This document shows, piece after piece, positions 32,508 to 43,200 of a stretch of 61,812 nucleotides of DNA. Position 1 is the stretch's first letter; each line of letters opens with the position of its first letter. A program made the translations under genes and the position numbers. A model generated the notes under the pieces. That model was not told the DNA's origin. It ran no database searches and saw nothing but the letters and a program-made list of their open reading frames with translations. The stretch is from JAAYDI01 sp052034005 (GTDB lineage Bacteria; Planctomycetota; Planctomycetia; Pirellulales; Pirellulaceae), in NCBI GenBank assembly GCA_052034005.1, contig JBPOJB010000030.1, positions 1 through 61,812 of the forward strand. The letters run 5' to 3'.

Positions 32508-32930
32508 ATGAAGTCTTTCACCAAGCAGATCACCATGCAGGTGCCCGCCCGCATGGATTTCGTGAACATCACTCCGACTGTGGAGGAGGCGGTGCGCGAG
32601 AGCGGCATCCAGGAAGGGCTGTGCCTGTGCAATGCGATGCACATCACGGCCAGCGTCTTCATTAACGACGATGAGCCGGGGCTGCATCGGGACTACAAGA
32701 AGTGGCTGGAGCAGCTCGCGCCGTTCGATCCGTCGCCCGAGCGGTACCACCACAACCGCACCGGCGAAGACAACGCGGATGCGCACCACAAGCGGCAGAT
32801 CATGGGCCGGGAGGTGGTGGTGGCGGTCACCCGGGGGAAACTCGATTTCGGGCCCTGGGAGCAGATTTTCTACGGCGAATTCGATGGCCGGCGACCCAAA
32901 CGCGTGTTGATCAAGATCATCGGCCAATAG
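32508..32930 (+). CDS. YjbQ (UPF0047) family protein, subtype 2
   Basis: 140 residues. Begins MKSFTKQITMQVPARMDFVN and continues with LCLCNAMHITASVFINDDEP, ADAHHKRQIMGREVVVAVTR and FGPWEQIFYGEFDGR, matching a second branch of UPF0047. Residues differ from the upstream paralog at the signature (DAHHKRQIMG here against NGHSHIQSSLVG there), so the two are not recent duplicates. AGGACGG precedes the start. Adjacent paralogs of two subtypes may form a heteromeric complex (family members are trimers); this is inference. Confidence 0.9.
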   Translation: MKSFTKQITMQVPARMDFVNITPTVEEAVRESGIQEGLCLCNAMHITASVFINDDEPGLHRDYKKWLEQLAPFDPSPERYHHNRTGEDNADAHHKRQIMGREVVVAVTRGKLDFGPWEQIFYGEFDGRRPKRVLIKIIGQ

Positions 32931-33018
32931 CCCCCGGCGCGGTCCACTACTGGCACGCGGGCCGTGGCGGCGGTAAAGTGACCCACTGCATCCGACACCT
33001 TGTTTAAGGAGCACGACC

Positions 33019-34332
33019 GTGCGTACCCACATCCCCGCTCTATGCCTCGTCATGGCCCTGGCGCCGGCGGCCGGCGCCGCGGCGCAGCAGGACCAGTTGA
33101 ACCAGCCGCCCGCCGGCTTCACCGCCCTCTTCAACGGTCGAGATCTGTCCGGCTGGTACGGCATGGAGTCGGTCAGCCCGGCGGACATTGCCGCGCTGTC
33201 CGACAAGGACCGCGAGGCGAAAATCGCGCGGGACACCGCCGATGCGCTCCAACACTGGCGCGTCGAGAATGGCGAGCTGGTCAACGACGGGTACGGCGCG
33301 TTCCTGGCGACCGAGAAGGAATTCGGCGACTACGAACTGATGGTCGATTACCGCACGGTCCCGAAGGCGGATAGTGGGATCTACCTGCGCGGCACGCCCC
33401 AGGTGCAGATCTGGGACTACACGGAGCAGGAGAAGTTCGGCATCGGCGCCGACAAAGGCTCCGGCGGGCTCTGGAACAATTCGGCCGGCGCGCCCGGCAA
33501 GGATCCGCTGGTGCGCGCGGACAAGCCGTTCGGCCAATGGAACCGGTTCTTCATCCGCCAGATCGGCGCCCGGACCACCGTGTATCTCAACGGCCAGCTC
33601 GTGGTGGACAACGCGATCATGGAGAACTACTGGGACCGCCAGCGGCCATTGTTCCCGCGCGGCAATATTCAACTACAGACGCACGGCGGCGAGATCCGCT
33701 GGCGCAACATCTTCGTGCGCGAGATCCCGGCCGAGGAGGCCAATCGGCTGTTGCAGCAGGACGCGGAAGGGTTCGAGTCGGTGTTCAACGGGCGAGACCT
33801 GACGGGCTGGCAAGGCGCCGTGGACAATTATGAAGTGGTGGACGGCGCCATCCGCTGCCGGAAGAACAAGGGCGGTACGCTGTACACGCAGGACCAGTAC
33901 AAGGACTTCGTGGCGCGCGTGGAAATCCGGCTGCCCCCGGGCGGCAACAACGGGCTGGCGATCCGCTACCCCGGCCAGGGTGACCCCGCCTACGCCGGCA
34001 TGTGCGAAGTGCAGGTCCTCGACGCCGGCTATCCGGGCCAGCTGGATCCCCGCCAGGTCCATGGCTCCGCCTACGGCATGGTGGCCGCTCAGACCGGGTA
34101 CCTGCGCCCCGCCGGAGTGTGGAATTACCAGGAAGTGACGGTCCGCGGGATGAAGATCCAAGTCGAACTCAACGGCACGGTGATCCTGGATGCCGATCTG
34201 TCGCAGGTGAAAGAGTTCATGGGCAACACCGCGCACCCGGGCCTGCACACACCCCAGGGCCATTTCGGCTTCGCGGGCCATAGCGATCCGGTCGAGTTCC
34301 GCAATATCCAGATCAAGCGGCTGCCCGACTAG
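33019..34332 (+). CDS. Secreted protein with two DUF1080 domains
   Basis: 437 residues with a signal peptide ending near AAGAAAQ. Two concanavalin-like DUF1080 (3-keto-disaccharide hydrolase) domains are recognisable: one at about 33-240 (GFTALFNGRDLSGWYGM, SGIYLRGTPQVQIWD, GQWNRFFIRQIGARTTVYLN) and one at about 250-435 (FESVFNGRDLTGWQGA, NNGLAIRYPGQGDPAY, FMGNTAHPGLHTPQGHFGFA). Each ends in the usual FRNI strand (IRWRNIFVRE, VEFRNIQIKR). DUF1080 proteins are heavily expanded in planctomycetes and linked to polysaccharide breakdown, with 3-keto-glycoside hydrolysis shown for some. The next gene starts at the base after its stop. Confidence 0.92.
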   Translation: MRTHIPALCLVMALAPAAGAAAQQDQLNQPPAGFTALFNGRDLSGWYGMESVSPADIAALSDKDREAKIARDTADALQHWRVENGELVNDGYGAFLATEKEFGDYELMVDYRTVPKADSGIYLRGTPQVQIWDYTEQEKFGIGADKGSGGLWNNSAGAPGKDPLVRADKPFGQWNRFFIRQIGARTTVYLNGQLVVDNAIMENYWDRQRPLFPRGNIQLQTHGGEIRWRNIFVREIPAEEANRLLQQDAEGFESVFNGRDLTGWQGAVDNYEVVDGAIRCRKNKGGTLYTQDQYKDFVARVEIRLPPGGNNGLAIRYPGQGDPAYAGMCEVQVLDAGYPGQLDPRQVHGSAYGMVAAQTGYLRPAGVWNYQEVTVRGMKIQVELNGTVILDADLSQVKEFMGNTAHPGLHTPQGHFGFAGHSDPVEFRNIQIKRLPD

Positions 34333-35643
34333 ATGTACGGACCCTATTACGCTCAGTTCGCGGGCAAGACGTTTGTCATCCAGGCGGAGGACGAAGCGGT
34401 CGAGCATGCGGAAGCCCTGCGCGAGATCCTGTGCGGCATGGAGCAGCTGCGCCGGCACGGGATCCGTGTGCTCTTCGTGCTCGGCACGGGGTCCCGGTGC
34501 GGCGAGGAACTGCGACGCGACTTCGCTGTCGTGCCGCACCCGGAAACCAATCGCTGGATCGTCCCGCAGTCGGCCCTGCCGCGCATCGAGCAGGAGCGGG
34601 CGCGGATCGTCCACGCGACGCAGGAGATCTGCCGAGCCCAGGCGATTCCGATCCGTGTCATCCCCGCGTCGGCCGTCCGCGTCGAACGGCGGATTGGCCA
34701 CGGCAGTACGGGTGTTCCTGTCAGCTTCGACCTGCCGGAGATCCGATCGGCATTGGAGTGTGAGCAGATCGCGATCGTCGGTGTCGGGGGTGAAGACGGC
34801 GACGGTCGGTTCCTGCACGTGGCCTCGGTCGCGCTGGCGGCCGATCTGGCGGTCGCCTTGCATGCTCAGAAGCTGCTGTTCCTGATGCAGGCGGACGGCA
34901 TTTGCGTATGGCACCCCAAGAAAGGCGGGCGGCCGCTGAGCTTCGCCGATCTCGAAACGCTGCTCTGCCTGCTGCAGCGGCAAGACGGGCAGGGCCGGTT
35001 CGTGCTCTCGGGCACGGTGCTCCCGAAGGTCCATGCAAGCATCCGGGCGGTGGCCGGCGGTGTGAACCAGGTGCACTTGGTGTCGTACCTGCGCCTGCTG
35101 GACGAGATCCTCACGCGGACCGGCGTCGGGACGATGATCGAGTACCGGCAGACCCACCACGTGGATTACGCGCGCCCGGCGGACCTCGACGAGATCGAGC
35201 GGCTGCATGCCGAATCACAGCAGTCCCGCAGCGCCTACGGCACGCCCTACGTGGTTCCACTCCCGCGCGCGGAATTGGCCCGGCTCCTGCCCTGGACGCT
35301 CCTGCTGCGACACCGCGACGTGATCATCGGCAAACTGCACACGACGCCGGTGCCAGACGAGCCGCGGACGCTGCAGATCGGCGGGTTCGTGATCGCCGAG
35401 AACCACCAGGATTCACAGCAGGGCCAGTTGCTCCTGACCGAGGTGTTCGCCCGGCTCCGAGAACAAGGGTACACGCGCGCGGTGGCGATCTCCCTGTCGC
35501 AACGCGCCCAAGGCCTGTTCCGACGCCTCGGCGGCATGGCCGCGCCCGCCGTCACCTGCCCATCGCCGCTGGCGCGCCAGGCGCTCTCACGCTACCGGTC
35601 CGAGGAACGCCATCAGGTCGAGTGGTTCGAGTTCCGGCTGTGA
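34333..35643 (+). CDS. argA: N-acetylglutamate synthase-like protein (amino-acid kinase fold plus GNAT)
   Basis: 436 residues, the size of ArgA (~440). Residues 1-265 have the amino-acid-kinase fold (GKTFVIQAEDEAVEHAEALR, RVLFVLGTGSRCGEELRRDF, ALHAQKLLFLMQADGI). VAGGVNQVHLVSYLRLLDEI and TRTGVGTMIEY match the family's linker into a GNAT domain (about 275-436: ADLDEIERLHAES, IGGFVIAENHQDSQQGQLLL, FRRLGG). ArgA transfers acetyl from acetyl-CoA to glutamate as the first step of arginine synthesis. The ATG directly abuts the stop of the DUF1080 gene, an odd partner. No other arg gene is in the window. The symbol is by similarity; the first ~60 residues are atypical. Confidence 0.75.
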   Translation: MYGPYYAQFAGKTFVIQAEDEAVEHAEALREILCGMEQLRRHGIRVLFVLGTGSRCGEELRRDFAVVPHPETNRWIVPQSALPRIEQERARIVHATQEICRAQAIPIRVIPASAVRVERRIGHGSTGVPVSFDLPEIRSALECEQIAIVGVGGEDGDGRFLHVASVALAADLAVALHAQKLLFLMQADGICVWHPKKGGRPLSFADLETLLCLLQRQDGQGRFVLSGTVLPKVHASIRAVAGGVNQVHLVSYLRLLDEILTRTGVGTMIEYRQTHHVDYARPADLDEIERLHAESQQSRSAYGTPYVVPLPRAELARLLPWTLLLRHRDVIIGKLHTTPVPDEPRTLQIGGFVIAENHQDSQQGQLLLTEVFARLREQGYTRAVAISLSQRAQGLFRRLGGMAAPAVTCPSPLARQALSRYRSEERHQVEWFEFRL

Positions 35644-35861
35644 ACCGCGAAGGCCCGCCGTGCCCGCCGCGGCGCGGCCGGGACCATTTCGGGCAAATCG
35701 TTTTCCCGCTATCCTTGGACCTGGCGGCGGATCGAGGCGATCCGGTGCTGCGACCAGGCGTCGATCCCGCCCAATACGCCGCCCAAGTGCTGCTCGACGG
35801 CATGCCCGGGGGGCAGCTTGTGGTGTCCGCCGTGGTGCTCGGAATTGCCTCCAGGTGATCT

Positions 35862-37232
35862 ATGATCAACACATTGATGCTGCCCGAATTACAGGAACTG
35901 TTGGCGGAGCGGGACGAGGCCACGCTGCTGGACGTTCTGCAGAGCATGCACTCCGCCAGCATTGCCGAGTTCTCGGAAGGGCTGTCGGTGGAACAGACCT
36001 GGCAGTTGCTCAACTGCGCACCCATCGACCGGCAGGCCGACATCATCTCGTTCTACCCTATCGACAAGCAAGTGCAGCTGGTGAGCGGAGTGGGGCGGGA
36101 GCGCATGTCGGCGCTGATTGAAGTCATGTCGCCCGACGACCGCGTGGACCTGCTGAAGCGGCTGGACGCGAAGATCGTGGAAGACATCATGCCGCTGCTG
36201 GCAAAGGCCGAACGGCAGGACATTCGCCTGCTCCTGTCCTACTCGGAGAGCAGTGCCGGTTCGGTGATGACGACCGAGTACGCGACGCTCCCGGCGGATG
36301 TGACGGTCATGGAGGCCATCGGCCTGATTCGTCAGCAGGCCCTGTCGCGCGAGACGGTCTATTACATCTACGTCGTCGACGACGCGCGGCACTTGATCGG
36401 CTTCCTCTCGCTGCGAGACCTGATGCTTGCCCGATCTACGGCGCGCGTCAGCGAGATCATGCAGCGCGATGTCGTGTCGGTGCGCGTGGACCAGCACCGG
36501 GAGGAGGCGGCCAAACTGCTGGCGCGCTACGACTTCCTGGCGATTCCGGTGGTTGACACGTTGAACCGACTGGTGGGCATCATCACGCACGACGACGTGA
36601 TTGACGTGATGGCCGCCGAAGCGACAGAGGACGCCCACCACATGGGCGGCCTCACGCCGCTGGCCGAGAACTATTTGGACGCCAGGTTCTCCACGGTGTG
36701 GCGCAGGCGCGCGCTCTGGCTGTCGGCGCTGTTCGTGGCCGAGTTGTTCACGTTCACGGCCCTGGCGTCCTTCGAGGATTCCATCCAGGCCGTGATCGCG
36801 CTCAGCCTGTTCGTGCCGCTGTGCCTTTCGACAGGCGGCAACTCCGGATCGCAGGCGGCCACGCTGATCACACGCGCGCTCGCCCTGGGGCATGTCGACG
36901 TCCGCGCGTGGCGGCGCGTGCTGCAACACGAGCTGCTGATGGGGTGCGCCCTGGGGCTCACGCTGGGAGCCATCGCCTTCGTGCGCGCCTCGATGACGCC
37001 GGCTTCCGTGTTGGGAATTGCCGACCGCTGGGTGCTGGCCTGTGTCATCGCTCAATCCGTGGCCCTGATTTGCTTGTGGGGGACTCTGGTGGGGTCGATG
37101 CTGCCGCTGTTCTTCAAGAGCGTCGGCGTCGATCCCGGTTATGCATCGAGTCCGTTTGTGGCCACGTTCGTGGATGTGACCGGGATCATCATCTATTTCT
37201 CCATTGCCAGGCTCTTTCTCCTGACCGGTTGA
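35862..37232 (+). CDS. mgtE: MgtE-type magnesium transporter
   Basis: 456 residues, the usual MgtE size. The layout is an N-terminal helical domain (about 1-125; DDRVDLLKRLDAKIVEDIMP), two CBS domains (about 126-255; SVMTTEYATLPADVTVMEAI and IMQRDVVSVRVDQHREEAAK), a plug helix, and five membrane segments with the pore signature LSTGGNSGSQAATLITRALA. It moves Mg2+ across the inner membrane, gated by Mg2+ at the cytosolic domains. AGGTG precedes the start. The 218-base gap from argA holds nothing recognised; no M-box riboswitch was evident. Confidence 0.96.
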   Translation: MINTLMLPELQELLAERDEATLLDVLQSMHSASIAEFSEGLSVEQTWQLLNCAPIDRQADIISFYPIDKQVQLVSGVGRERMSALIEVMSPDDRVDLLKRLDAKIVEDIMPLLAKAERQDIRLLLSYSESSAGSVMTTEYATLPADVTVMEAIGLIRQQALSRETVYYIYVVDDARHLIGFLSLRDLMLARSTARVSEIMQRDVVSVRVDQHREEAAKLLARYDFLAIPVVDTLNRLVGIITHDDVIDVMAAEATEDAHHMGGLTPLAENYLDARFSTVWRRRALWLSALFVAELFTFTALASFEDSIQAVIALSLFVPLCLSTGGNSGSQAATLITRALALGHVDVRAWRRVLQHELLMGCALGLTLGAIAFVRASMTPASVLGIADRWVLACVIAQSVALICLWGTLVGSMLPLFFKSVGVDPGYASSPFVATFVDVTGIIIYFSIARLFLLTG

Positions 37233-37237
37233 CCCAC

Positions 37238-37260
37238 GCGTCCCGGCGCGGGTGGGACGC
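37238..37260. terminator. Candidate bidirectional hairpin between mgtE and the macroglobulin-like gene
   Basis: GCGTCCC (37238-37244) and GGGACGC (37254-37260) form a perfect 7-bp stem with a 9-base loop in the 53-base gap between two convergent genes. There is no T-run, so the call rests on position and the stem. Confidence 0.4.
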
Positions 37261-37285
37261 ACCAGCGCAGAGGATCAGGCCGCTT

Positions 37286-40200
37286 TTACCGCTTGGGCGG
37301 TTCGGCCTCCCGGATCACTGCGCCCAGGTCGTCGCTGAGGATGAGCAATGAGAAGCGGTCTACCGAGTCCAACTGGTCCGTACTCAGCGACGCGTAGTCG
37401 AACCGGCCGCGCAGGTCGGTGTAGCCGTCCTTGTAGAACACCACCTGGCCGTCCTTCAAGCGCGCGTAGACCTTCACGTACACCTGGCCCAGCGGCTGCT
37501 TCGTGGTTTGGTGCCGCACTTGGACCTGCCCGTAGTTCTCGATCACCTGCACGTCCAGCGAGTTGGCATAGTAGGCCTGTGAATGTGTCACGCCGCCGCC
37601 GGTGATTTCCACCAGCACGTTGCTGTTGAGCAGCTGCGCGGGCAACTCCACTTCCATCGACCTGGCGTCGGCCGGCAAGTCCACCGTTGCCGTCAGGTTC
37701 GGCCGGATGGTCGAGAACTGCCCCGTGTGCTGTTGGACGAACGGGTTGCGGCTGAACAGCAGCTCGATGTCCATCACGTAGTAGCTGACGCGAACCGCGG
37801 TGAGGTTCTGGTAGCGGATGGTGATCTTGCGGGCCTCCACCTGGAACTCGAAGCTCGCTTCGGTCGCCGCCAGGCCGGCCTGCACCTGCTGCGGGTCTTC
37901 AGGGTTCACCACGGCGTGGGGCTGGCCCTGGATCTCCGCCAACTGCCGACCCATGGCCGCGAACGCCTCCCGCCAGCGGTCGACTGGATAGTCGGCGTAG
38001 CGCTGGACGATCGCCCCGGCCTGCCGAGGGTCGGGCGTGAAGAAGTCCAGGTAGGCGGTGAAGTAATCGTACTGCAGCCGGGTTGGCAGCCGGTCCGGGT
38101 TCACGCGCTGGAAGAACCGGAGCGCCTCTTCCACACGGTCCTGCAGCAGCAGGTAATAGGTGACGGCCATCAGCTGGTCGTCATTCAGTTCGCGCTGGTA
38201 GGACAGGATCGTCAGCAGACTGCGGTACTGTTGCAGCAGGCGGTCGTTGACGATCTCGCGGCGCTGGCCCAGCCGGTGCGCGCGGGCGTTGACCAGCGGC
38301 CGGTAATCGAGCTGTTGATAGGTGCCGCGCGCCACCGGATCGATCTTCAAGAGCGGGCTGTCGAGCTGTGCGCCGCACTGGGCCACGAACTCGTTCGCGT
38401 GGGCCAGGTACACCCCGATCGCATCCGGCAGGTTGTGCCGGATGGCGTACGACCAGAGGGTCGGGTGGTAGACATGCCGGGCGGCCAGCAGGCTGGTGAC
38501 GGCGCGGAAGTAGGCCGGGTCCTGCATGCGGAAGGCGATCATCTCCAGGTCGATCCGCTGCAGGTTCTCGGTCTTCAGGAAGTCCAGCACCTCCTCGTCC
38601 GTGCCGTTCTGGGACACGAACGGCCAGGCCTTCCGGTCGATCTTCGTCAGCTGCTCGACCGCCTGCAACTCCACCGCCGGGGCGGCGGTCAGCAGCAGTT
38701 CGTTCTTGGCCACATGGACCGGGAAGTGGTGGAACGTGCCGGGCAGCGGGAAGTAGAAGAAGTACTCGATCGTGGAGGTATCGAACGGTTTCAAATCCAC
38801 GGGGACGCCGCGCGTGGGCTGACCGTTGAGCGCGGGGATGGCCCCCTGGGGGACCTGCAGCAGCAGGGTCAGTTTCTGCGGGGCGGAGGTGGGGTTGGTC
38901 ACGACGACCTGGCAGCCGTAGACGGTCTGGACCAGGAACTCGTCGGTCACATACTTGTCGACCTGCTGGTTGTTCACGACGCGATAGCGGTCGTCGAGCC
39001 GGAAGAAGTTCTGGCTCACCAGGATCGGCGTCTCGCCCGCCGCGGGCTCGGCGGCGCGGATCTCCTCGTGGAACACGATCAGCGGGCTCTTGGCGGCCAG
39101 CACCAGCTGGGCGTTGTGGAACGTGACCGCATGGTCGGCCGAGCGGAAGGGCAGGTCGAGGACGCTCAGGGCGAACATCATCTCGGTGAAGTTGGTGGAC
39201 GCTTCGGCGATGTGGGTCGAGCGGAACGGGAGCTGCGGGTCCTGGGCCGCGTAGTCGCGCCAGAAGGCATTGACTGGGACGAGCGTCCCGTTTTGCGCGG
39301 CGATCGGCAGTTGGTAGTAGTTGTTCTCCGCCCATTCCTGGGTCTTGTCGAGTTGGCGGTAGAGTTGCCGGACGGCAAGCTCCCGCCTACGATCCTGGGC
39401 GAAATACCGCTGTCCCCCGGCGCGGCCGTTGCGGCGCATGGCGTGCGAGCCATCCTTCTCCACGGCCAGTTGTGCCAGCTTGTCGGCGTCGCCATTAGGC
39501 GCGGGCGCGGGTTCTTCCGCCGGCTCGTTCGCGGGGGCTGCGTCGTCGAGCGCGTCGAAGGTGGAGGCCGTCCGGCCCTGCGCGGCCGCGGGGGCGGCCC
39601 TTCCCATAACGATCATCTCATCCTGCCGGGCCGTCGCTTCGCGCAGCGGCTGACCGACCTCCAGGCTGCTGCCTTGGACCGCCGTGTTGAACAGGAAGTT
39701 GAAGCGGTCCAGGTCGGGGGGCAACAGGTCGTACAGGTCGGCGATGGCCCGGGCCGTCCGCGGCTGTTCGCCCGCGATCCGCTGCGCCAAGAGGATCCGT
39801 TCCACCATGTTCAGCTGCGCGTACTTCCAGGGCTCGAGGTAGCTCTGCAGGTCCGCGCCGATCAGGAACCGGTCCAGGAACGTCTTGTCTTTCTTGTTCC
39901 GCACGAAGGGCAGCACCACCGACTCGAAGAACGTCGGGTCTTTCCGCATCAGGAAGTAGTTCAGTTCGTGGCAGGCGTATTTCGAGTACTTCTCGCGCTT
40001 CTCTTCCGGCTTCAGCTGGTCCCAGTTCACGATGAACCCGAACTCGACCAGCTGCGAATTGTTGCTCAGCGTCACCAGCAAGGCGTGCACTTTGGCCAGG
40101 CTGTCGTAGAGTTCGAAGCGGGCGGTCGTGATGTCTTCGACGCGGAACGTCTCGCCCTGGTCGATGGCGCTGATCTGTTTCTGCTGGGTGTAGTGTTGTG

Positions 40201-43200
40201 CGGGGTCGAGCCCGTTGGCCAGCCGCAGGTCGATGCACTGGCGCGGGCTCTCGGGCAACGCGACCGAACGGCAGGTGGTGCTTTGCGGATCCACGGCCAC
40301 CACCCACACCCGCTGGTACGGCGCCAGCTTCTGCCGGTCGATCGTGATCAGACCGGCCTGGTCGGGCGCGAGGTTCACCAGCACCGCCGCGCTGTGCGCC
40401 AGGAAGTCCAACGTCGCCGATTGGGCCTGCTCGCCGGGCGCGGGCGCGCCCGGCCGCGCGGCGGCCCGTTCCGTTTCACTGGTCGGCGCTTCGGCGCCGA
40501 ACGCCTCGCCTTCCTCGGCCATCTGCCGTCCGGTCTCCGTGCCGCGGATGGCCCAGGGGTTCAGCAGCAGGCTCGGCCGCTCCAGCATGTTGCCCGGATA
40601 CTTCTTGGCGTACCGGCGGTCGATGATATACCGGTACTCATCGCCCAGTTTGCGCGCTGCCGCGTAAAACGACTCATCGAGGCCCACCAGGCCGCTCCAC
40701 GGCTCCTGGTCGCCTATCCGGCCCAGGTAGTCGTAGACCCCGTAGGCCGGCTCGTACCGGGAGGCGAACACATGGACGCGCGCGAAGTCGTTGACGTTGA
40801 CCAGCGCGATCGAGAGCGCTGTGTCGTCCAGCGTGACGTTCTTGATCTGCAGCGGCCTGACGTGGCGCAGCTCCAACTGACGGCGACCGCCCAGCACGTA
40901 GCCACCCTGCTCCCGGCCCGCCGCGATCCGGATGCGCACCTGCCGGCCCGTCCGCTTGAACCACAGATCGTAGTCGCCCGCCGGCAGGTCGGTGATCGAC
41001 AGGAGCCCATCGGACAGCTTCAGCGACTCGAAGCGGTCGGCGACCGGTGCTCCGGCGCGCAGCTCCAGCAGTGATAGTTCGGTGCGCAGCGGCTCCGCCG
41101 CGCTGCCCACGTAGGGCACTTCGACCGTCGTGCCGGCCGCGGCATGCAGCTCGGCGGGCAGCGAATGCTGGTCGCTGCGCAGGACCCAGGTGCGGGGCGA
41201 GGAGACCGGCCCGGCCGCCGTGAGCGATTCGATGTCCGCCAGCGGGCCGAGTCGCACCTGGCCGGCGTCGCTGGTCCGCAGGTCCGCTTCGATCGGGCGG
41301 CGGAAGTCGCGGTGCTTGAGCGTCACGTGCACGGCCTGGTGCGGCCGCGGCTCGCCGTTCTTGCCCAGCAGCTCCAGCACATATTGGCCCGCGAAGTTCG
41401 TCAGGTGCAGGTCCCGGATCTCCTCGGTCCGGTCGGTGCCGTTGAGTTGGAATTGCTGGCTGGCAGCCAGATCCACCTTCTTGTTCAAGCTCAGGCTCTG
41501 CACTTTTGCCGTGAGCAGGAACTGAATCGTGTTCAACCGCGGCGGGACCTGGAACTCGTAAACGGCCTCGCGGTCTTCAGCCACCGGGAAGTCCCGGACC
41601 TCCTTCTTGACGGCCACGCCGTCCTGGTCGGTCGAGGTGATGGTCAGGCGGACATCTTCCAGCACCGACAGGGTGACCGGCGTGCCATTGACGCGCAGCT
41701 GGGGGCGGACCAAGAGCTGGGCCGTCTTGCGCGCCAGCAGCGCTTCGCGCTCCACATACATGCCGGCCGCCAGCTGGTAGTCTTCCGCCTGGTGTTCGAA
41801 CCAGGCCAGGCTGGACAGCCCCTGGTGGGTCAGGATCACCGGCTGCCGGCCCGGCTGTGTGCTGTAGGGCACGACGATCGAGCCGTCCTCGCCTGCGCGG
41901 TATTCGTGCCCGGCCAACCACAACGACGCGTCCGGGAGCGGCTCGTCCCGCTCGTTGAGCACCGTGAAGACGTGGCCCGCCGTGCCGGCGCGCACCAGGT
42001 GCCGCAACTGGCCCTTGCGCACGACCGCGCGGCTGTTCTTCCCGTTGCCGATGAAGTCGATCACGTACACGCCGGGCCGGGTCAGCTCGGGGAACTCGAA
42101 GTGCCGCGCCACGCGGCGGATCGGCGCCTCCTGGTAGGAATAGGTCTGCTCGGCATTGGCCATCAGCCCGTCCAGGTTGATGTCGGTGTTCACCTCGTGC
42201 TGGTTCTGCTGGTAGTAATTGAACGTGTTGATCTCGTACACCTTCACGATCAGCGTGGGCACGTTCTTCACGTACAGGTCCATGCGCAGGGGGCCATCGA
42301 GGGTGAAGTAGCGGCTGTTGGTGAAGGCGAAGTCCAGGTCCACGCGCTGTTGGAGCTCCTGGTACTTCTCGGGCGGCAGCATGGCCGACCACTGTTCGGC
42401 GTCGCCCAGCCCGCAGACCAGCTTGGTTTCGGCGAACGTGTGCTTCAGGTATGTGTCGTCCAGGTACTCCTGGTACGGCTTGTAGGTGGTCTCGGTGAGG
42501 AAGAAGTGCTGCAGGTAGCTGCGCACCAGCGGCTCGTCGTCTCCCACGGGCGGCAGGGCCGTCAGATCCGCGAAATCCGCCTGGCAATCGGCCGCGAACC
42601 GCGCCACCGACTCCTGCTGGATGTACTTCGGGTTCACGTAGCCGGCCGCGCGAGGCAGGGCGATGTAAGCCAGGAACCGTGACGAATCGTAGACACCGCG
42701 CTGTCGGTCCAGCAGTAGCCGGTGGTGCAGCACGTGCAGCTTGAGCGAGTTGTGGGCGGGCGCCAGCCGCTGGACGAAATTCCACAGCCGCTCCAGGTAC
42801 GCCTGCCGGGCTTCCACGTCACGCGCCAGATCCACGTCGTCGGCTGGACGCAGTCGCGGCAAATAGACGCGCACGAACTCCGTCTGGTTCAACAGGTCCG
42901 GCTGCAATTGGAGGCATTCGTCCAGCTGCGCCAGCAGCAACTGGCGGTGAATCGGCAGTGAGCCGAACCCGCCGCTGCCCGGTTGCGCCAGATCCTCCAC
43001 CACGATCTGCGCCAAACCCGGATGGTCCGGACGCGTCAATCGCCCGAGCAGGTGGCGCCGACGGTCGGGCGGCAGCGGGGACTCGACCAGCGAGTCGAGC
43101 GCCGCGTCCTCGAAGCCGTCGAGGTTCTGGAAGTTCTGGAGCGCGTCCTGCATCAGCCGCGTGCGGTCCAGCAGCGCCTCGTCCAACGAGGTGGGAAGGT

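Noticed and set aside
37583..41074. 1163-codon plus-strand ORF
   Set aside because: Antisense to the macroglobulin-like gene; no ribosome binding site or family match.
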